A stretch of DNA of 64,000 bases from Pseudanabaena sp. PCC 7367 (GCF_000317065.1 NC_019701.1:2075001-2139000), one strand, 5' to 3'. Positions 37,005 to 46,775 are shown, numbered from the stretch's first letter. Translations and numbers: made by a program. Notes: generated by a model from the letters alone, not told the origin.

Positions 37005-38402
37005 CTACTCTTGATTAGCCGCGATCAACGCCTGAACCACCTTGTCCATCCCCACCGAGTGAGAAGCTTTGAACAACAAGCGATCGCCACTTTGGATTAG
37101 CCCTTGCAGGCGATCGATAAGCTCTTGGTGACTCTGGCAACTAATGATTAATTGTGGCGGATTCTCGCTAGCTTGAGCCGCCGCCAGGATCGCATCCGCT
37201 TCACCGTCTGCCAACACGATCAAACCATCAATCCCCAGATCGGCCACTTTTTGCCCCACCTGGCCATGTAATTCAGCGGACTTAGTGCCCAACTCCTTCA
37301 TTGTGCCCAAGATTGCCCAGCGGCGTTTGGCGGTTGTGGCGGCGAGTAGCTCTAGTGCAGCGATCGTGGCTTCGGGCGAGGCATTATAAGTCTCATCCAA
37401 AATTGTAATATCGCTGGTGAGGTGATGAATTTGCGATCGGCCTGAGGGCATATCTGGTCGGATTGGGGTTTGGCTAATGATCTGCCAATCCAGTCCCAGG
37501 GCTTTGAGCGTGGCCAACCCCGCCAAAAAATTCAGGGCATTATGTCTGCCGACCAGCGGCAATTGCCACCTGCGATCGCCAATACTCAAGGTATTGCCCT
37601 GCCAATCACCCCGCACATCACCACTATTTAAACCATAGGTAATTACCTGTCCTGACCAGACCTGGGCGGCGGTATCGAGCAGCAATTGATCTTCGGCATT
37701 TAAGACCGCAATTCCATCAGTGGGCATCTCTGCCAATAGCTCGCATTTAGCCTGGGCGATCGCCTGTTTTGAACCCAGTCGGCCAATGTGCGCGGTGCCA
37801 ATATTGGTAATTACCCCCACCTTGGGGCTGGCCATTTGCGACAATCGCGCAATCTCACCCAGGCCACGCATGGCCATTTCCACCACCGCAAAATCATGTA
37901 GCTCTGGATCGATCGCCAGCAGGGTATGCGCCACACCAATATCATTGTTGTAATTGGCATAGTTTTTATGCACCTGTTTACCAGGTCTAACATACAAGCC
38001 TAGTAAAGCGGCGATCAACTCCTTGGTAGTGGTTTTACCCGCAGAGCCGGTGATCGCTACGATCGGCACACCAGTTGCAGCACACCACCATTGGGCTAAA
38101 TCCTGATAGGCTCTGAGTGTGTCGGTTACGACCAGTTGAGCGATCGGTTGCCCCTGTTGATCTACCACCATCTCGATCGGGTGATTTACCACCACCGCCA
38201 CTGCCCCCTGGGCGATCGCACTGCCCACAAACCGATGCCCATCAAAATTTTCCCCTTGTAAGGCCACAAATAACTGACCGGGCTTAATCTGGCGACTATC
38301 GGTACTAATCCCCTGAATAACTTGGCCATTGGTAGGCTTGCTCTCAACCACAACCGCATTCATGGCCTCGGCTGCTTGCGCGATCGTGCAACTAAATGTC
38401 AT
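37005..38402 (-). CDS. murF: UDP-N-acetylmuramoyl-tripeptide--D-alanyl-D-alanine ligase MurF
   Basis: 465 residues from the ATG at 38402 (a GTG two codons upstream is also in frame). The three Mur-ligase domains are present: N-terminal substrate binding with ISTDSRQIKPGQLFVAL and GENFDGHRF; ATPase with GSAGKTTTKELIAALL, YNNDIGVAHTLL and the conserved E in VVEMAMRG; C-terminal with LDETYNASPEA and ILGTMKELG. MurF adds D-Ala-D-Ala to UDP-MurNAc-tripeptide, the last cytosolic step of the peptidoglycan stem. It stands apart from other mur genes. Confidence 0.95.
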   Translation of the reverse strand: MTFSCTIAQAAEAMNAVVVESKPTNGQVIQGISTDSRQIKPGQLFVALQGENFDGHRFVGSAIAQGAVAVVVNHPIEMVVDQQGQPIAQLVVTDTLRAYQDLAQWWCAATGVPIVAITGSAGKTTTKELIAALLGLYVRPGKQVHKNYANYNNDIGVAHTLLAIDPELHDFAVVEMAMRGLGEIARLSQMASPKVGVITNIGTAHIGRLGSKQAIAQAKCELLAEMPTDGIAVLNAEDQLLLDTAAQVWSGQVITYGLNSGDVRGDWQGNTLSIGDRRWQLPLVGRHNALNFLAGLATLKALGLDWQIISQTPIRPDMPSGRSQIHHLTSDITILDETYNASPEATIAALELLAATTAKRRWAILGTMKELGTKSAELHGQVGQKVADLGIDGLIVLADGEADAILAAAQASENPPQLIISCQSHQELIDRLQGLIQSGDRLLFKASHSVGMDKVVQALIAANQE

Positions 38403-38408
38403 TACCAC

Positions 38409-38791
38409 CGATTTACTTACATTTTTATTTACGTCGTTTAGCTAGTTTATTTATGCTAACTGAATATGCCACTGGAATATTGCCAGTAAATGATTTACAA
38501 TCGCACACGAAACGAGCACCTCTTAAATATATCTATCTAAGTATCTAGATATCTAGATATCTAGGAAATAGAACTCTTGCCAAAGTCCAGGCTCGAAACG
38601 AGAGCATCACGATCTCTGTCGCTATTGGAGCATTTAGGCAAGCCAACTAATATCTAGCCCCCAAATCAATAACTTCCGCCTCATCTAGCAACTCGATTCG
38701 GGCTAAGGTAAATAAACTAGCATTGGCCGATCGCTCATTCAACCTCACTATTCGCTGCCTTTTTTGACCGCATTCACATCCTTTTAATCCT
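38409..38791. other. Intergenic region with a repeated palindrome
   Basis: About 380 bases between divergent murF and the DUF3352 gene. Near 38537-38564 the palindromic unit atatctag is repeated about three times. No gene is seen; promoters for both genes must be here. Confidence 0.5.
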
Positions 38792-40672
38792 ATGGCTGAT
38801 AACAGCGCCAACGAATCACCGAAGCGATCGCCACGTCCGCGCAACCCATCAAAACGCAAGAAAAGTAATGCCACATTGCCAATCCTGGCCGCTGCTGGTG
38901 CCGCAGTTGTAGCGATCGGTGGGGCAATCGCCTATTTTGGTTTCTGGCGGAAACCGGAACCAATCCAGGGCTTGATGGCGATCGCCAAAGTGATTCCCCA
39001 GGAAGCGCATCTCTTGATTGCATTCAACACTGAATCGCGTCCCTGGCAAAAACTAAGTCAATTTGGTACGCCGGAATCGCAAAAATTGTTCAGCCAAACG
39101 ATGGAGCAATCGCCCCTGCATCGTCTGCTTGAGCAAAGTCAGGCAGATTTCGATCGGGATGTTAAACCCTGGCTGGGTGGTGATATTGTGACCGCTCTGG
39201 TGCCCGATCCAGAAAACCCCAACAATCCTCCAGGAACTCTGGTGGTTACCACTGTTACTAATCACAATCAGGCCGCCGAATTTTTAGGGCAATATCGATC
39301 GGCCTTGGCTGCCCAGGGAGCCAACTTTACCACCAAAGAATATAAAGGTGCGGCCTATTTTGAAGCCACCACCCGCGATCCTAATGTATTTGTAATCACC
39401 GCCAGCCTTGGTAAAGACTATGTGGCGATCGCCAACTCGCCAGATTTGATTGAGCGGGTATTTGATACCTATGCCGGTGAGCAGAACGCTCTGGCAGAAA
39501 AGCCCAACTTTCGCTATGTCGATCGCCTGGAACAAACCGAAACAATGCCCGAAAGCCTGGCGAAGGTCTATTTAGATGGTTCGATCGCAGTAGAGTTTTT
39601 AGGCTCCCAGGCACGGATTGACCTGAGTGAACCGGTTTTATCCCACTCGCGTAGCCAAATTGATGCAATTACGATCGCCGTGGGCTTGCAAAAAGAAGGC
39701 ATCCGCGCCGTAATGCACAACCATCGCCAGAATCCCAACAGCTTCATTGATAATTCTGGGGTAGACAATCAAGAATCTGTACCCTTCACCGATAGCCTGT
39801 CTAGTGAAACTACCGCAACCGCAACTGAGACTGAAGCTGAAGCTGAATCCAGTGAGCCAGAGTCAAGTAGTGGCAATGAAGCGATCGCCAACGCAGAAGT
39901 GCTCAAGCTATTACCGCAAGAAACTTTCTTTGTGGTCAATGGCACTAACCTAAAGCAATCCTGGCAGAAGCTAGTTGAGCAATCGGGCGACAATCCTGCC
40001 TCAAGCGCTATTATTGACCAGCTCAGGGAACAGGCCGCAAACTTGTCTTTTTTGGATTTAGAAGAAGATATCCTCGCCTGGATGGATGGTGAATTTGCGA
40101 TCGCGGCGCTGCCCATTACCCAGGGTGCGCTTGCTAATGCCGGGTTTGGGCTCACTGTTTTGATCCAAACTAGTGATCCAGAGGCCAGCGACACTTTCCT
40201 ACAAGAATTAAACACCGTCGCCGAAACCGCTGCGGGGGGATTGTTACCCCAAAGGATCGAATTGGGCACAGAGACTATTGGCGATCGGGAGCTAACCACC
40301 TGGCAAGCTGATGCCGCCAAAGTAGCTACGGTCGGTTATGCCAGCGAAGACTATATCTTCTGGACCACTGGCGATCTGGCCAAGCAATTCATCCCACCGC
40401 CCACTGGTTCTTTGCCCGAAAGCAGTGAATTTAAAATTCGCACTACTGCCCTGCCGACTGATAATCAAGGCTATTTTTATTTAAATGTATCTTCGGCGCT
40501 GGTATTGATGGATAAGATTTTTCCCAACGAGGTCAAATCCAGTGGTGGTTATATCCAGGCCAGGATTGTGCTCGATGCAATTCGGGGGATCGCCGTCACC
40601 AATACTGTGATCGATGATTACACCAGTCGGTTTGATTTCTTAATCACGCTCAAACCGACACCAGGTAATTAG
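38792..40672 (+). CDS. DUF3352 family membrane-anchored protein
   Basis: 626 residues. A basic, Pro/Ser-rich cytosolic N-terminus and one helix (about 29-48, LPILAAAGAAVVAIGGAIAYF) anchor it, with the bulk outside the cytosol. The family pattern is IPQEAHLLIAFNTESRPWQKLSQFGTPESQKLF, DVKPWLGGDIVTALVPDP and YVDRLEQTETMPESLAKVYLD. A Glu/Ser/Thr-rich acidic linker (about 340-370) splits two related halves; the second half repeats the pattern (LPQETFFVVNGTN, EDILAWMDGEFAIA). The function is unknown. Two short frames follow closely on the same strand. Confidence 0.85.
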   Translation: MADNSANESPKRSPRPRNPSKRKKSNATLPILAAAGAAVVAIGGAIAYFGFWRKPEPIQGLMAIAKVIPQEAHLLIAFNTESRPWQKLSQFGTPESQKLFSQTMEQSPLHRLLEQSQADFDRDVKPWLGGDIVTALVPDPENPNNPPGTLVVTTVTNHNQAAEFLGQYRSALAAQGANFTTKEYKGAAYFEATTRDPNVFVITASLGKDYVAIANSPDLIERVFDTYAGEQNALAEKPNFRYVDRLEQTETMPESLAKVYLDGSIAVEFLGSQARIDLSEPVLSHSRSQIDAITIAVGLQKEGIRAVMHNHRQNPNSFIDNSGVDNQESVPFTDSLSSETTATATETEAEAESSEPESSSGNEAIANAEVLKLLPQETFFVVNGTNLKQSWQKLVEQSGDNPASSAIIDQLREQAANLSFLDLEEDILAWMDGEFAIAALPITQGALANAGFGLTVLIQTSDPEASDTFLQELNTVAETAAGGLLPQRIELGTETIGDRELTTWQADAAKVATVGYASEDYIFWTTGDLAKQFIPPPTGSLPESSEFKIRTTALPTDNQGYFYLNVSSALVLMDKIFPNEVKSSGGYIQARIVLDAIRGIAVTNTVIDDYTSRFDFLITLKPTPGN

Positions 40673-40677
40673 GCATT

Positions 40678-40776
40678 ATGGTCATGAAAACTAATGAAAA
40701 TCAAATCAGGTTTTCACCCGATCGCATTACCCTGATAGATGAGGCAGGCAATCGATCGCTATGGCACGATTAAAAG
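40678..40776 (+). CDS. Possible 32-residue small protein, uncertain
   Basis: A frame from ATG (40678), five bases after the DUF3352 stop, encodes MVMKTNENQIRF...SLWHD. It ends 28 bases before the next small gene. The position suggests translational coupling, but no family is recognised and length alone proves nothing. It could be a relic of a longer gene. Confidence 0.25.
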
Positions 40777-40804
40777 CATATTAAACCAACACGGGAAGAC
40801 CAAA

Positions 40805-41023
40805 ATGGACTATCTAGACCAGGATATTTGGCAAGGTGATGATCTAGAAGCGACCTTTGTAAAAGATTTTTTGATTGTTGAACTGGGCTTAAAGCTTGGT
40901 GTAGACTTTTCCTTCACCGCTGATGAAATGCTGCTCAGCCAAAAGTCATTTCTGGCCATGCTGGCGGCGATCCCCGATGAGGATGCCAAAGAAATGATCA
41001 TGTCAATGAAGGTGATCGATTAG
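40805..41023 (+). CDS. Small acidic protein (72 residues), unrecognised
   Basis: I start at the ATG at 40805 because GGGAAG lies seven bases upstream; an open frame extends to an ATG at 40739. The product is acidic and mostly helical: MDYLDQDIWQGDDLEATFVKD, then a hydrophobic-charged helix and PDEDAKEMIMSMKVID. No signal peptide, membrane helix or known domain is present. It follows the DUF3352 gene by about 130 bases and is probably in its transcript. Confidence 0.5.
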   Translation: MDYLDQDIWQGDDLEATFVKDFLIVELGLKLGVDFSFTADEMLLSQKSFLAMLAAIPDEDAKEMIMSMKVID

Positions 41024-41204
41024 AAACCGCTTGAGCTTGTAGCCTTATCGATCGCGCTGCTAATTTAACCCGTTAATGAGTAAATGCGATCAATGATGTT
41101 CGATGAAGGGCATGGAAACATCTAAGCAAAATCCGATCGGCATAGAGTAAATCCAAGCCCTGCTTGAGAAATTTGCTAAATTAGCAATAGTCGTAACTGT
41201 TCCC

Positions 41205-41297
41205 AAGTCTGATAGTTAGTTTTGCTAACTCCTCAATTTAACTAAACTTACAGAACCTAAACCCCAAATGCCGGCAAGCTACTTGTCGGTGTTTTTA
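41205..41297 (+). ncRNA. Candidate small RNA ending in a hairpin terminator
   Basis: A 5' hairpin (AGTTAG 41214-41219, loop TTTTG, CTAACT 41225-41230) runs into ACTCCTCA (41228-41235), an unpaired A-rich stretch and then the terminator at 41271-41296. Yfr1, a cyanobacterial sRNA, has the same layout with ACTCCTCACAC in the middle, but here the motif is incomplete. No coding frame fits. It may simply be the 3' untranslated end of the upstream gene. Confidence 0.3.
41271..41296 (+). terminator. Rho-independent terminator
   Basis: CCGGCAAG (41271-41278), a three-base loop, and CTTGTCGG (41282-41289) form an 8-bp stem with one G-T pair, followed by TGTTTTTATT. It faces the plus strand and lies just beyond the 3' end of the hicB-like gene on the other strand. 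Confidence 0.7.
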
Positions 41298-41305
41298 TTG
41301 TTCGG

Positions 41306-41551
41306 CTAAATAATATGAACTTGCTGCTGATTGCGATCGACTATTGGCACAGGCAATTGCTCACCATTGGCCTGCATGTCCTTTACCACAAATTCAACCA
41401 ACGCTACAATGCCGACAAAGGCAGCCTGACGATCTGGGTCTAAGTAAGACAAGCTAGGGAATTCCTCGCAAAGTCCCACAAATTCCTGGTCTGCTGCTGA
41501 CCAGATTGTTTTATACATATATTTATACATATAGGGGTCAATATTAATCAT
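41306..41551 (-). CDS. HicB-like antitoxin, truncated
   Basis: 81 residues. Residues ~10-70 match HicB: YKTIWSAADQEFVGLCEEFPSLSYLDPDRQAAFVGIVALVEFVVKDMQANGEQLPVP. HicB proteins bind and neutralise the HicA mRNA nuclease and carry a C-terminal RHH or HTH DNA-binding domain of 30-60 residues. Here the protein ends at VDRNQQQVHII, with no DNA-binding part. I find no hicA in the 265 bases upstream or the region downstream. The start has a short duplication (MYKYMYK). It is probably an orphan remnant or a solitary HicB-like protein. Confidence 0.75.
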   Translation of the reverse strand: MINIDPYMYKYMYKTIWSAADQEFVGLCEEFPSLSYLDPDRQAAFVGIVALVEFVVKDMQANGEQLPVPIVDRNQQQVHII

Positions 41552-41816
41552 TCTCTAATTATCAAACTCTAAATTTATAGAATCATGGCAAACCTACTCA
41601 ACCAGTTCGGCAATTTTGTTATTACCTTCTCTAGCATCTTGCGATCGCTTAAATACTCGAATTAGGTTGCTTTAGTCTCTCTCTTGCCAAGCTACAAAAA
41701 CAACAATAGCTTTAGTTTTTATGTAAAAGTTTGCAACTATGAATTTATGGGTTTATATTGCAGCATAACAAGCATCAGAATCATAAGCATCTAGATTGAG
41801 CAGAGCGTGAAGCCCT

Positions 41817-44800
41817 ATGGAGAGTTGGGAGTTTTTACTGCAAAAAAGGGGTGATAAATCCTGGTTGCCGTTGGAAGTACCAACGGTGGAAATCCTGGAG
41901 GGTCAATATCGGCTCGCCGCTAAGTCTAGCTTCCTGGAATCACCGATCGGCATTCAAATCCGCTATAGCCCTAGCGATGAGGTTGGTTATCAACCTTTAC
42001 AGCAAAAGCTCTCCAAGCGCACCAATGCCGAAGGGCTGCTAATTGTTACGCCCTACAACCACCTCACCCCTGGCACCTGGCAGATATTTTGCTTCGCGCT
42101 CGAAACCGCCACTGCAGGCCAAAAGCCCTGGTCAACCAGCATTCGGTTTGATGTATTGCCAATTTCACCGGAGTTGGCGATCGAGCTGCAACTTAATCAC
42201 CCCGATTGGGAGACTAGTCATCCAGTTGGTGAAAGTGAGCAGTTGGGCGGCATAGATGTGATGGGCGATCTTGAGCCTCAACCAGCAGTCTCCACGCCGG
42301 GCGATCGCTTAAGAAAATTTAGAGGGGAAGAATCAATATCAGGATCAAGCTCAGCGGCTAATGCTGGCGATCAGCCTGAAGTGAGTATTGCGCTGGATCA
42401 GGATTTAGGCTTTGACCTCGATCGCAATGACCGCGATATGCAAGATGCAAGTCAAAATCTGGCGGCATCACCTAACCAAGCAATTGATGCTTCAACAGAT
42501 GCTGCAACAGATGCGGTTGCCGAATTAACCAACCAAGAAGAACTAGACAACCAGACCGATGATTTGGCAGATGATTTAGCAATCGAAAATGAGACTGCCC
42601 TGCCATCCCAACTGCTCAGTCTAGACCAAAGCCAATTTTTGATTTCTGCTGGGCAAACATTGCAGATTACAGGGTTGGCCTATGTACCTGGCACGATCGA
42701 CATAAATCTCAAAGATCCCAGCGATCTCAGTGATTTAGCCAATGCCAGTATTGATATTAATATTGATATTAATTATGAGCTTGATAACGATCCAGCAACG
42801 CAGAGCGAGCCACCGTTTCCGTTTAGCTGCGCGGTGGAAATACCAGATCTAGAGCAATCCCAGGTGATGATCGGTGAGGTGCGCTTACATCCTGGCGATC
42901 TTGATTTGGAACTAGCCAGCGAAGTAGAGCAAAAATATTTAACTCACCAACCAATTACCGTCACCTATCAGTCTGCCAATTTGTTGGCCGAAGCTGCCCA
43001 AGCCGCTGCAGCGATCGCTGATTTTGCGGAAGCCACCCAAACGGAGGCAGATTTAGCGGCAAATGCAGCCAGCTCAGATGTGCCTACACCGATCGAAGCG
43101 GCTACCGCTACCCTCAAGGAGGAACCACTTGCTACTCAGCCACTTAATTTACCGCTTAGCCCTAGCGTAACTGATGTAACCAGTTCAAGTAGTTCAGCTT
43201 CAAATGCTCAAAATCAAGCGCATCAAGATTTAGCCCCCACGGCGGAACAATTAGCAGCAGAGGTAAAAGACCAAACAGCAGCATCCCAATCGCCCGAATC
43301 GCCCCAATTGTCCCAATTGTCCGATCGCAAACCTTTAGCCATCCCTGAGTTACCCCAAATTGCGCGCCAAAACCAAGCCGCTAAACAGCGTCAAGCTGCT
43401 GCCAACGCTAATCAAAGTTCAACCACAGGCTCAAATCAAATTGATCTACCCCATTTGCCACCCCCACCTAATCAGGATCAGCCTGAAACTGAAGAATCTT
43501 CTCAGCCGCTACCACAAGAGCAACAACCTCAACAAACCCAGCAGTTTGAAGATATTTGGGGTGTGCAAACATCACCACCAGAATCACAAATTCAACCGCC
43601 TCAACAATCTCAGCCAATCCAGCCGCAACCAGCATCCAGCTTAGCCCAGCCAGCCTTGCCAAAGCTCTCTAAGCCAGGGAATCAACCGATCGCACCAGCA
43701 CCAACCGATCCATTGACTGCCGCTCAATCTGGTTTAGAAGATTCTGGAATTGAAAATCTAGATGAATATTCCCAAGCGCAAGCAAAAGACGACACTGAAA
43801 CATCTGAATTGAGCTATGGGTTTGAAGAAGACGAGCCCCAATATTCCTTTGAAGATCCCCATGACTTTGATGATCCAGCGATCGCCATTAGTTCTGATGC
43901 GCTGGAATTCTGGGAAGACGCAATGCGATCGCCTGATCCTCTGTCCCTAGCCGATACGCCGGAGGAGTTACTAGCGATTCCGGAAATTCGCGGGATTAGT
44001 GATTTTAGGGACGATGAGGGCCTAGATCGTGCTGATTTAGAGTCGGCTGATCCTGAATTAGATATTAGCTTTGACCTCAATCGAGTACCAAATTTAGACG
44101 AGCAAAGCAAGCAACCAGAAGAGCATGATCGCGGTGATCTAAGCGATTTAACAGATTCAATAGATTCAATTACAGATGTTGTGGTAGATCGAGCCGCAGA
44201 GCTTGAGCAGGATGCGGCAGAACCAGCATCTTCTTCGCCATCACCTGACCAAGTTGAAACGGAGTCAGATTCTGAACAGGCAAACAAGCAAGGTTTGGGC
44301 GATCGTTTTCTTTCTAAGTTACAAATTTTTTCCCAGGGCGACCAAGAGCAAGAAACCCAAGATGATGATCGCTCAAAGCAATTAGAGCAATCTGGGCAAC
44401 TAACTCAACCACCTAAGGAAGACTCAGAAGCATCACAAAGCGGCAAGATAATCACACCACCACCAGCAGATTTTGCGATTAGCGATCGTGATGTGGGTGA
44501 TCGCAATGATGATGTCTCTGCCCCTGTGATTGAATCAGCCCAAATGGCTCACGAGGATACCACCAGTGCCATAGATGACTTATTCCCTGGTGAAGATTTC
44601 GATCGGGCTCAAATTCCCTCTGAACCTGCCAGCTCAATCGAGGCAGCCGATCCCAAGCTAGAAGAACTTTCCAACGAGCTAGAGCAGATGTTGATCGATA
44701 CCGATCGCCAAGCCACAAACTTGGATCAATCTAGCCAATCCGGTGAAAATGAGCAAGCTGCCCCCGAATCCAACCAAGCCCCCCAGCGGGTTGCGTCAAC

Positions 44801-45557
44801 CTCAGGCAATCAGCCCTTGTCAGCCCAGCAATTGAGTCGATCGCAGGAATTTGATGAGATCGTAGTTGATGATCCAACCTTGATGCCGCAATCTCAACAG
44901 TTGGGCATGAATCACAACAGCGATCGGCAAGAAACCACGCGGCCAGGCCAGGCAATCCCAACAGGAAATCAAACAATGAATCCATCCCATCAGCAGCAAT
45001 CACCTAGGATTACTAGCAGAGGAACTCAATCAAATCCACCCCAGCAAAGCTCGCCACCAACTAACCAGGGCGCTGCCGTTGGTAATCTAAATAATCTAAA
45101 TAATCCAAATAATCCAGCCAATCAAGTTAATCGTAATTATGGTAATCAAAATGCCAATGCTGCGAATGTGCCCAAGCTGGCCGAGCATGAACTGGTGCCA
45201 CGACCAAGCCTGGAGGTTGATGAGCAAAACCTAACGGCTGGTGTGCCTGTATTAGTTAGGGTCAAACTAGCGGCGATCGCGCCACGGCTGGCAGTTAAAA
45301 TCTGGGTCAAAGATTGTCAAACTCGCTCCCTGGTAGATGGCCCTCGCTGGCTGTTTGACTTTGCCACGATCGAAGATGGCAGCCAGGTTACCAGCCAAAC
45401 CCATATCACGCTCCCATTGGGCAGCATGGAAGTTGCCTTCGAGGCGATCGCGGTGGAAATGCTGACTCAGCGAGAAAGCCATAAAGCCCGACTCACCCGA
45501 TCGGTCACACCGCCCAATATGGGCAACCAAGCCCCGATCGATTTTGATTTGCCTTAA
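41817..45557 (+). CDS. Large acidic, mostly disordered protein (1246 residues), unrecognised
   Basis: The N-terminal ~125 residues look folded and beta-rich (WEFLLQKRGDKSWLPLEV, GTWQIFCFALETA), as do the C-terminal ~115 (RPSLEVDEQNLTAGVPVLVRVKLAAIAPRLAVKIWVKD to SHKARLTRSV); both may be immunoglobulin-like. A smaller folded island lies at ~260-390. Between them are ~800 residues rich in Gln, Ser, Asp, Glu, Pro and Ala with SQSP, QPQQ and NLNNLNNPNN runs. There is no signal peptide. Such proteins can be scaffolds or condensate formers, but I do not name a function. It is the largest gene in the window. Confidence 0.75.
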   Translation: MESWEFLLQKRGDKSWLPLEVPTVEILEGQYRLAAKSSFLESPIGIQIRYSPSDEVGYQPLQQKLSKRTNAEGLLIVTPYNHLTPGTWQIFCFALETATAGQKPWSTSIRFDVLPISPELAIELQLNHPDWETSHPVGESEQLGGIDVMGDLEPQPAVSTPGDRLRKFRGEESISGSSSAANAGDQPEVSIALDQDLGFDLDRNDRDMQDASQNLAASPNQAIDASTDAATDAVAELTNQEELDNQTDDLADDLAIENETALPSQLLSLDQSQFLISAGQTLQITGLAYVPGTIDINLKDPSDLSDLANASIDINIDINYELDNDPATQSEPPFPFSCAVEIPDLEQSQVMIGEVRLHPGDLDLELASEVEQKYLTHQPITVTYQSANLLAEAAQAAAAIADFAEATQTEADLAANAASSDVPTPIEAATATLKEEPLATQPLNLPLSPSVTDVTSSSSSASNAQNQAHQDLAPTAEQLAAEVKDQTAASQSPESPQLSQLSDRKPLAIPELPQIARQNQAAKQRQAAANANQSSTTGSNQIDLPHLPPPPNQDQPETEESSQPLPQEQQPQQTQQFEDIWGVQTSPPESQIQPPQQSQPIQPQPASSLAQPALPKLSKPGNQPIAPAPTDPLTAAQSGLEDSGIENLDEYSQAQAKDDTETSELSYGFEEDEPQYSFEDPHDFDDPAIAISSDALEFWEDAMRSPDPLSLADTPEELLAIPEIRGISDFRDDEGLDRADLESADPELDISFDLNRVPNLDEQSKQPEEHDRGDLSDLTDSIDSITDVVVDRAAELEQDAAEPASSSPSPDQVETESDSEQANKQGLGDRFLSKLQIFSQGDQEQETQDDDRSKQLEQSGQLTQPPKEDSEASQSGKIITPPPADFAISDRDVGDRNDDVSAPVIESAQMAHEDTTSAIDDLFPGEDFDRAQIPSEPASSIEAADPKLEELSNELEQMLIDTDRQATNLDQSSQSGENEQAAPESNQAPQRVASTSGNQPLSAQQLSRSQEFDEIVVDDPTLMPQSQQLGMNHNSDRQETTRPGQAIPTGNQTMNPSHQQQSPRITSRGTQSNPPQQSSPPTNQGAAVGNLNNLNNPNNPANQVNRNYGNQNANAANVPKLAEHELVPRPSLEVDEQNLTAGVPVLVRVKLAAIAPRLAVKIWVKDCQTRSLVDGPRWLFDFATIEDGSQVTSQTHITLPLGSMEVAFEAIAVEMLTQRESHKARLTRSVTPPNMGNQAPIDFDLP

Positions 45558-45783
45558 AATTCACCCAACTAAAAAAGCGCAACAAAACTATACAATCGGT
45601 AATCTGGTGTCTTATACTACAAAAGGCAGTTTACTCAAATTAGCTGCCACAGCTTGATGAGCGAATTAAAACCAATAAATAAAGTAAGCCGCGTTGACTG
45701 GCAACTGAGAAAGGCTAATTAAAACTAATTTATTAAACTTACTTAAATTTTTATAGGTGACACAACAGCTGGGGAGTGTAAAC

Positions 45784-46731
45784 ATGCAGCAGACAGGGAA
45801 AGCCCTGACTGTACCAATCGAATACATGGGGCCGCCAAAGGGGTTTAATCCAACTTTGGCTCTGTTCTTTGGCTCGATCGGGCTATTGATAATTTCTACG
45901 ACGGGTTACTGGGCATGGAATTGGCCTAACTGGTGTGTATTCTTTGCAAATTTTGTTTCTTTATATGTGTTGGGCACGGTGATTCATGATGCCTCGCACG
46001 GGGTGGCTCACCGCGATCGAGCCATTAATGCCGCTGTGGGTCATGTTTCTGCGGTGTTGCAGGGATTTGTTTATCCTGTTTTTACGCGGGTACATATGCA
46101 GCACCATGCCAATGTTAATGATCCAGAGAATGATCCAGACCATTTTGTCTCCACCGGCGGCCCATTGTGGTTGATCGCGGTCAGGTTTTTCTACCACGAA
46201 GTATTTTTCTTTCAGCGAAAGCTGTGGCGTAAGTTTGAGCTATGGGAATGGGCAATCTCACGCGGCATATTAGTTACGGTTCTATCTGCTGGCTATTACT
46301 TTGGCTTTCTGGGCTACATCATGAATTTCTGGTTTTGTCCGGCGGCAATCATGGGTCTGGCCTTGGGCTTGTTTTTTGACTATCTGCCCCATCGCCCTTT
46401 CAAAGCACGCGATCGCTGGAAGAATGCCAGAGTCTATCCAAGTTGGCTTTTGAATATTTTATTGCTTGGCCAAAACTACCATCTGGTGCATCATCTCTGG
46501 CCTTCTGTACCCTGGTACAGCTACCGACCGGCCTATCTTAAAATGAAGCCATTACTAGATCAAAAGGAGTCGCCGCAGAGCTTGGAATTGCTCAAAATGC
46601 CTGACTTTACTGGCTTTGTGTACGATATATTTCTGGGCATTCGCTTTCATGGCAAAAAGCAAGAAACGCATAATGCTGAAAAAATAAACAAACCAGAGTT
46701 GGAAAGTGAATTAACCAACTCTGAGCATTAA
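45784..46731 (+). CDS. crtR: Beta-carotene hydroxylase CrtR
   Basis: 315 residues from the ATG at 45784; GGGGAG lies nine bases before it, so I prefer it to the in-frame GTG at 45757. Four or five membrane helices and the di-iron histidine clusters of the fatty-acid-desaturase-like hydroxylases are present: HDASHGVAH, HMQHHANVNDPENDPDH, PHRP and YHLVHHLWP. CrtR hydroxylates the beta-rings of carotenoids to give zeaxanthin (and myxoxanthophyll intermediates) in the membranes. A terminator follows at 46776-46805. It is monocistronic. Confidence 0.95.
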   Translation: MQQTGKALTVPIEYMGPPKGFNPTLALFFGSIGLLIISTTGYWAWNWPNWCVFFANFVSLYVLGTVIHDASHGVAHRDRAINAAVGHVSAVLQGFVYPVFTRVHMQHHANVNDPENDPDHFVSTGGPLWLIAVRFFYHEVFFFQRKLWRKFELWEWAISRGILVTVLSAGYYFGFLGYIMNFWFCPAAIMGLALGLFFDYLPHRPFKARDRWKNARVYPSWLLNILLLGQNYHLVHHLWPSVPWYSYRPAYLKMKPLLDQKESPQSLELLKMPDFTGFVYDIFLGIRFHGKKQETHNAEKINKPELESELTNSEH

Positions 46732-46775
46732 ACATCTAAATAAGACCAAAAATATAAGACAAAACAAAATAAGTA

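Noticed and set aside
39769-40320. 183-codon frame antisense to the DUF3352 gene
   Set aside because: Low-complexity shadow; the plus-strand gene has family motifs throughout.
41560-41700. Search for hicA upstream of the hicB-like gene
   Set aside because: Only fragments under 25 codons occur on the minus strand; none has the HicA dsRBD-like pattern.
43814-44287. 157-codon serine-rich frame antisense to the 1246-residue gene
   Set aside because: Shadow of the acidic repeat region on the other strand.
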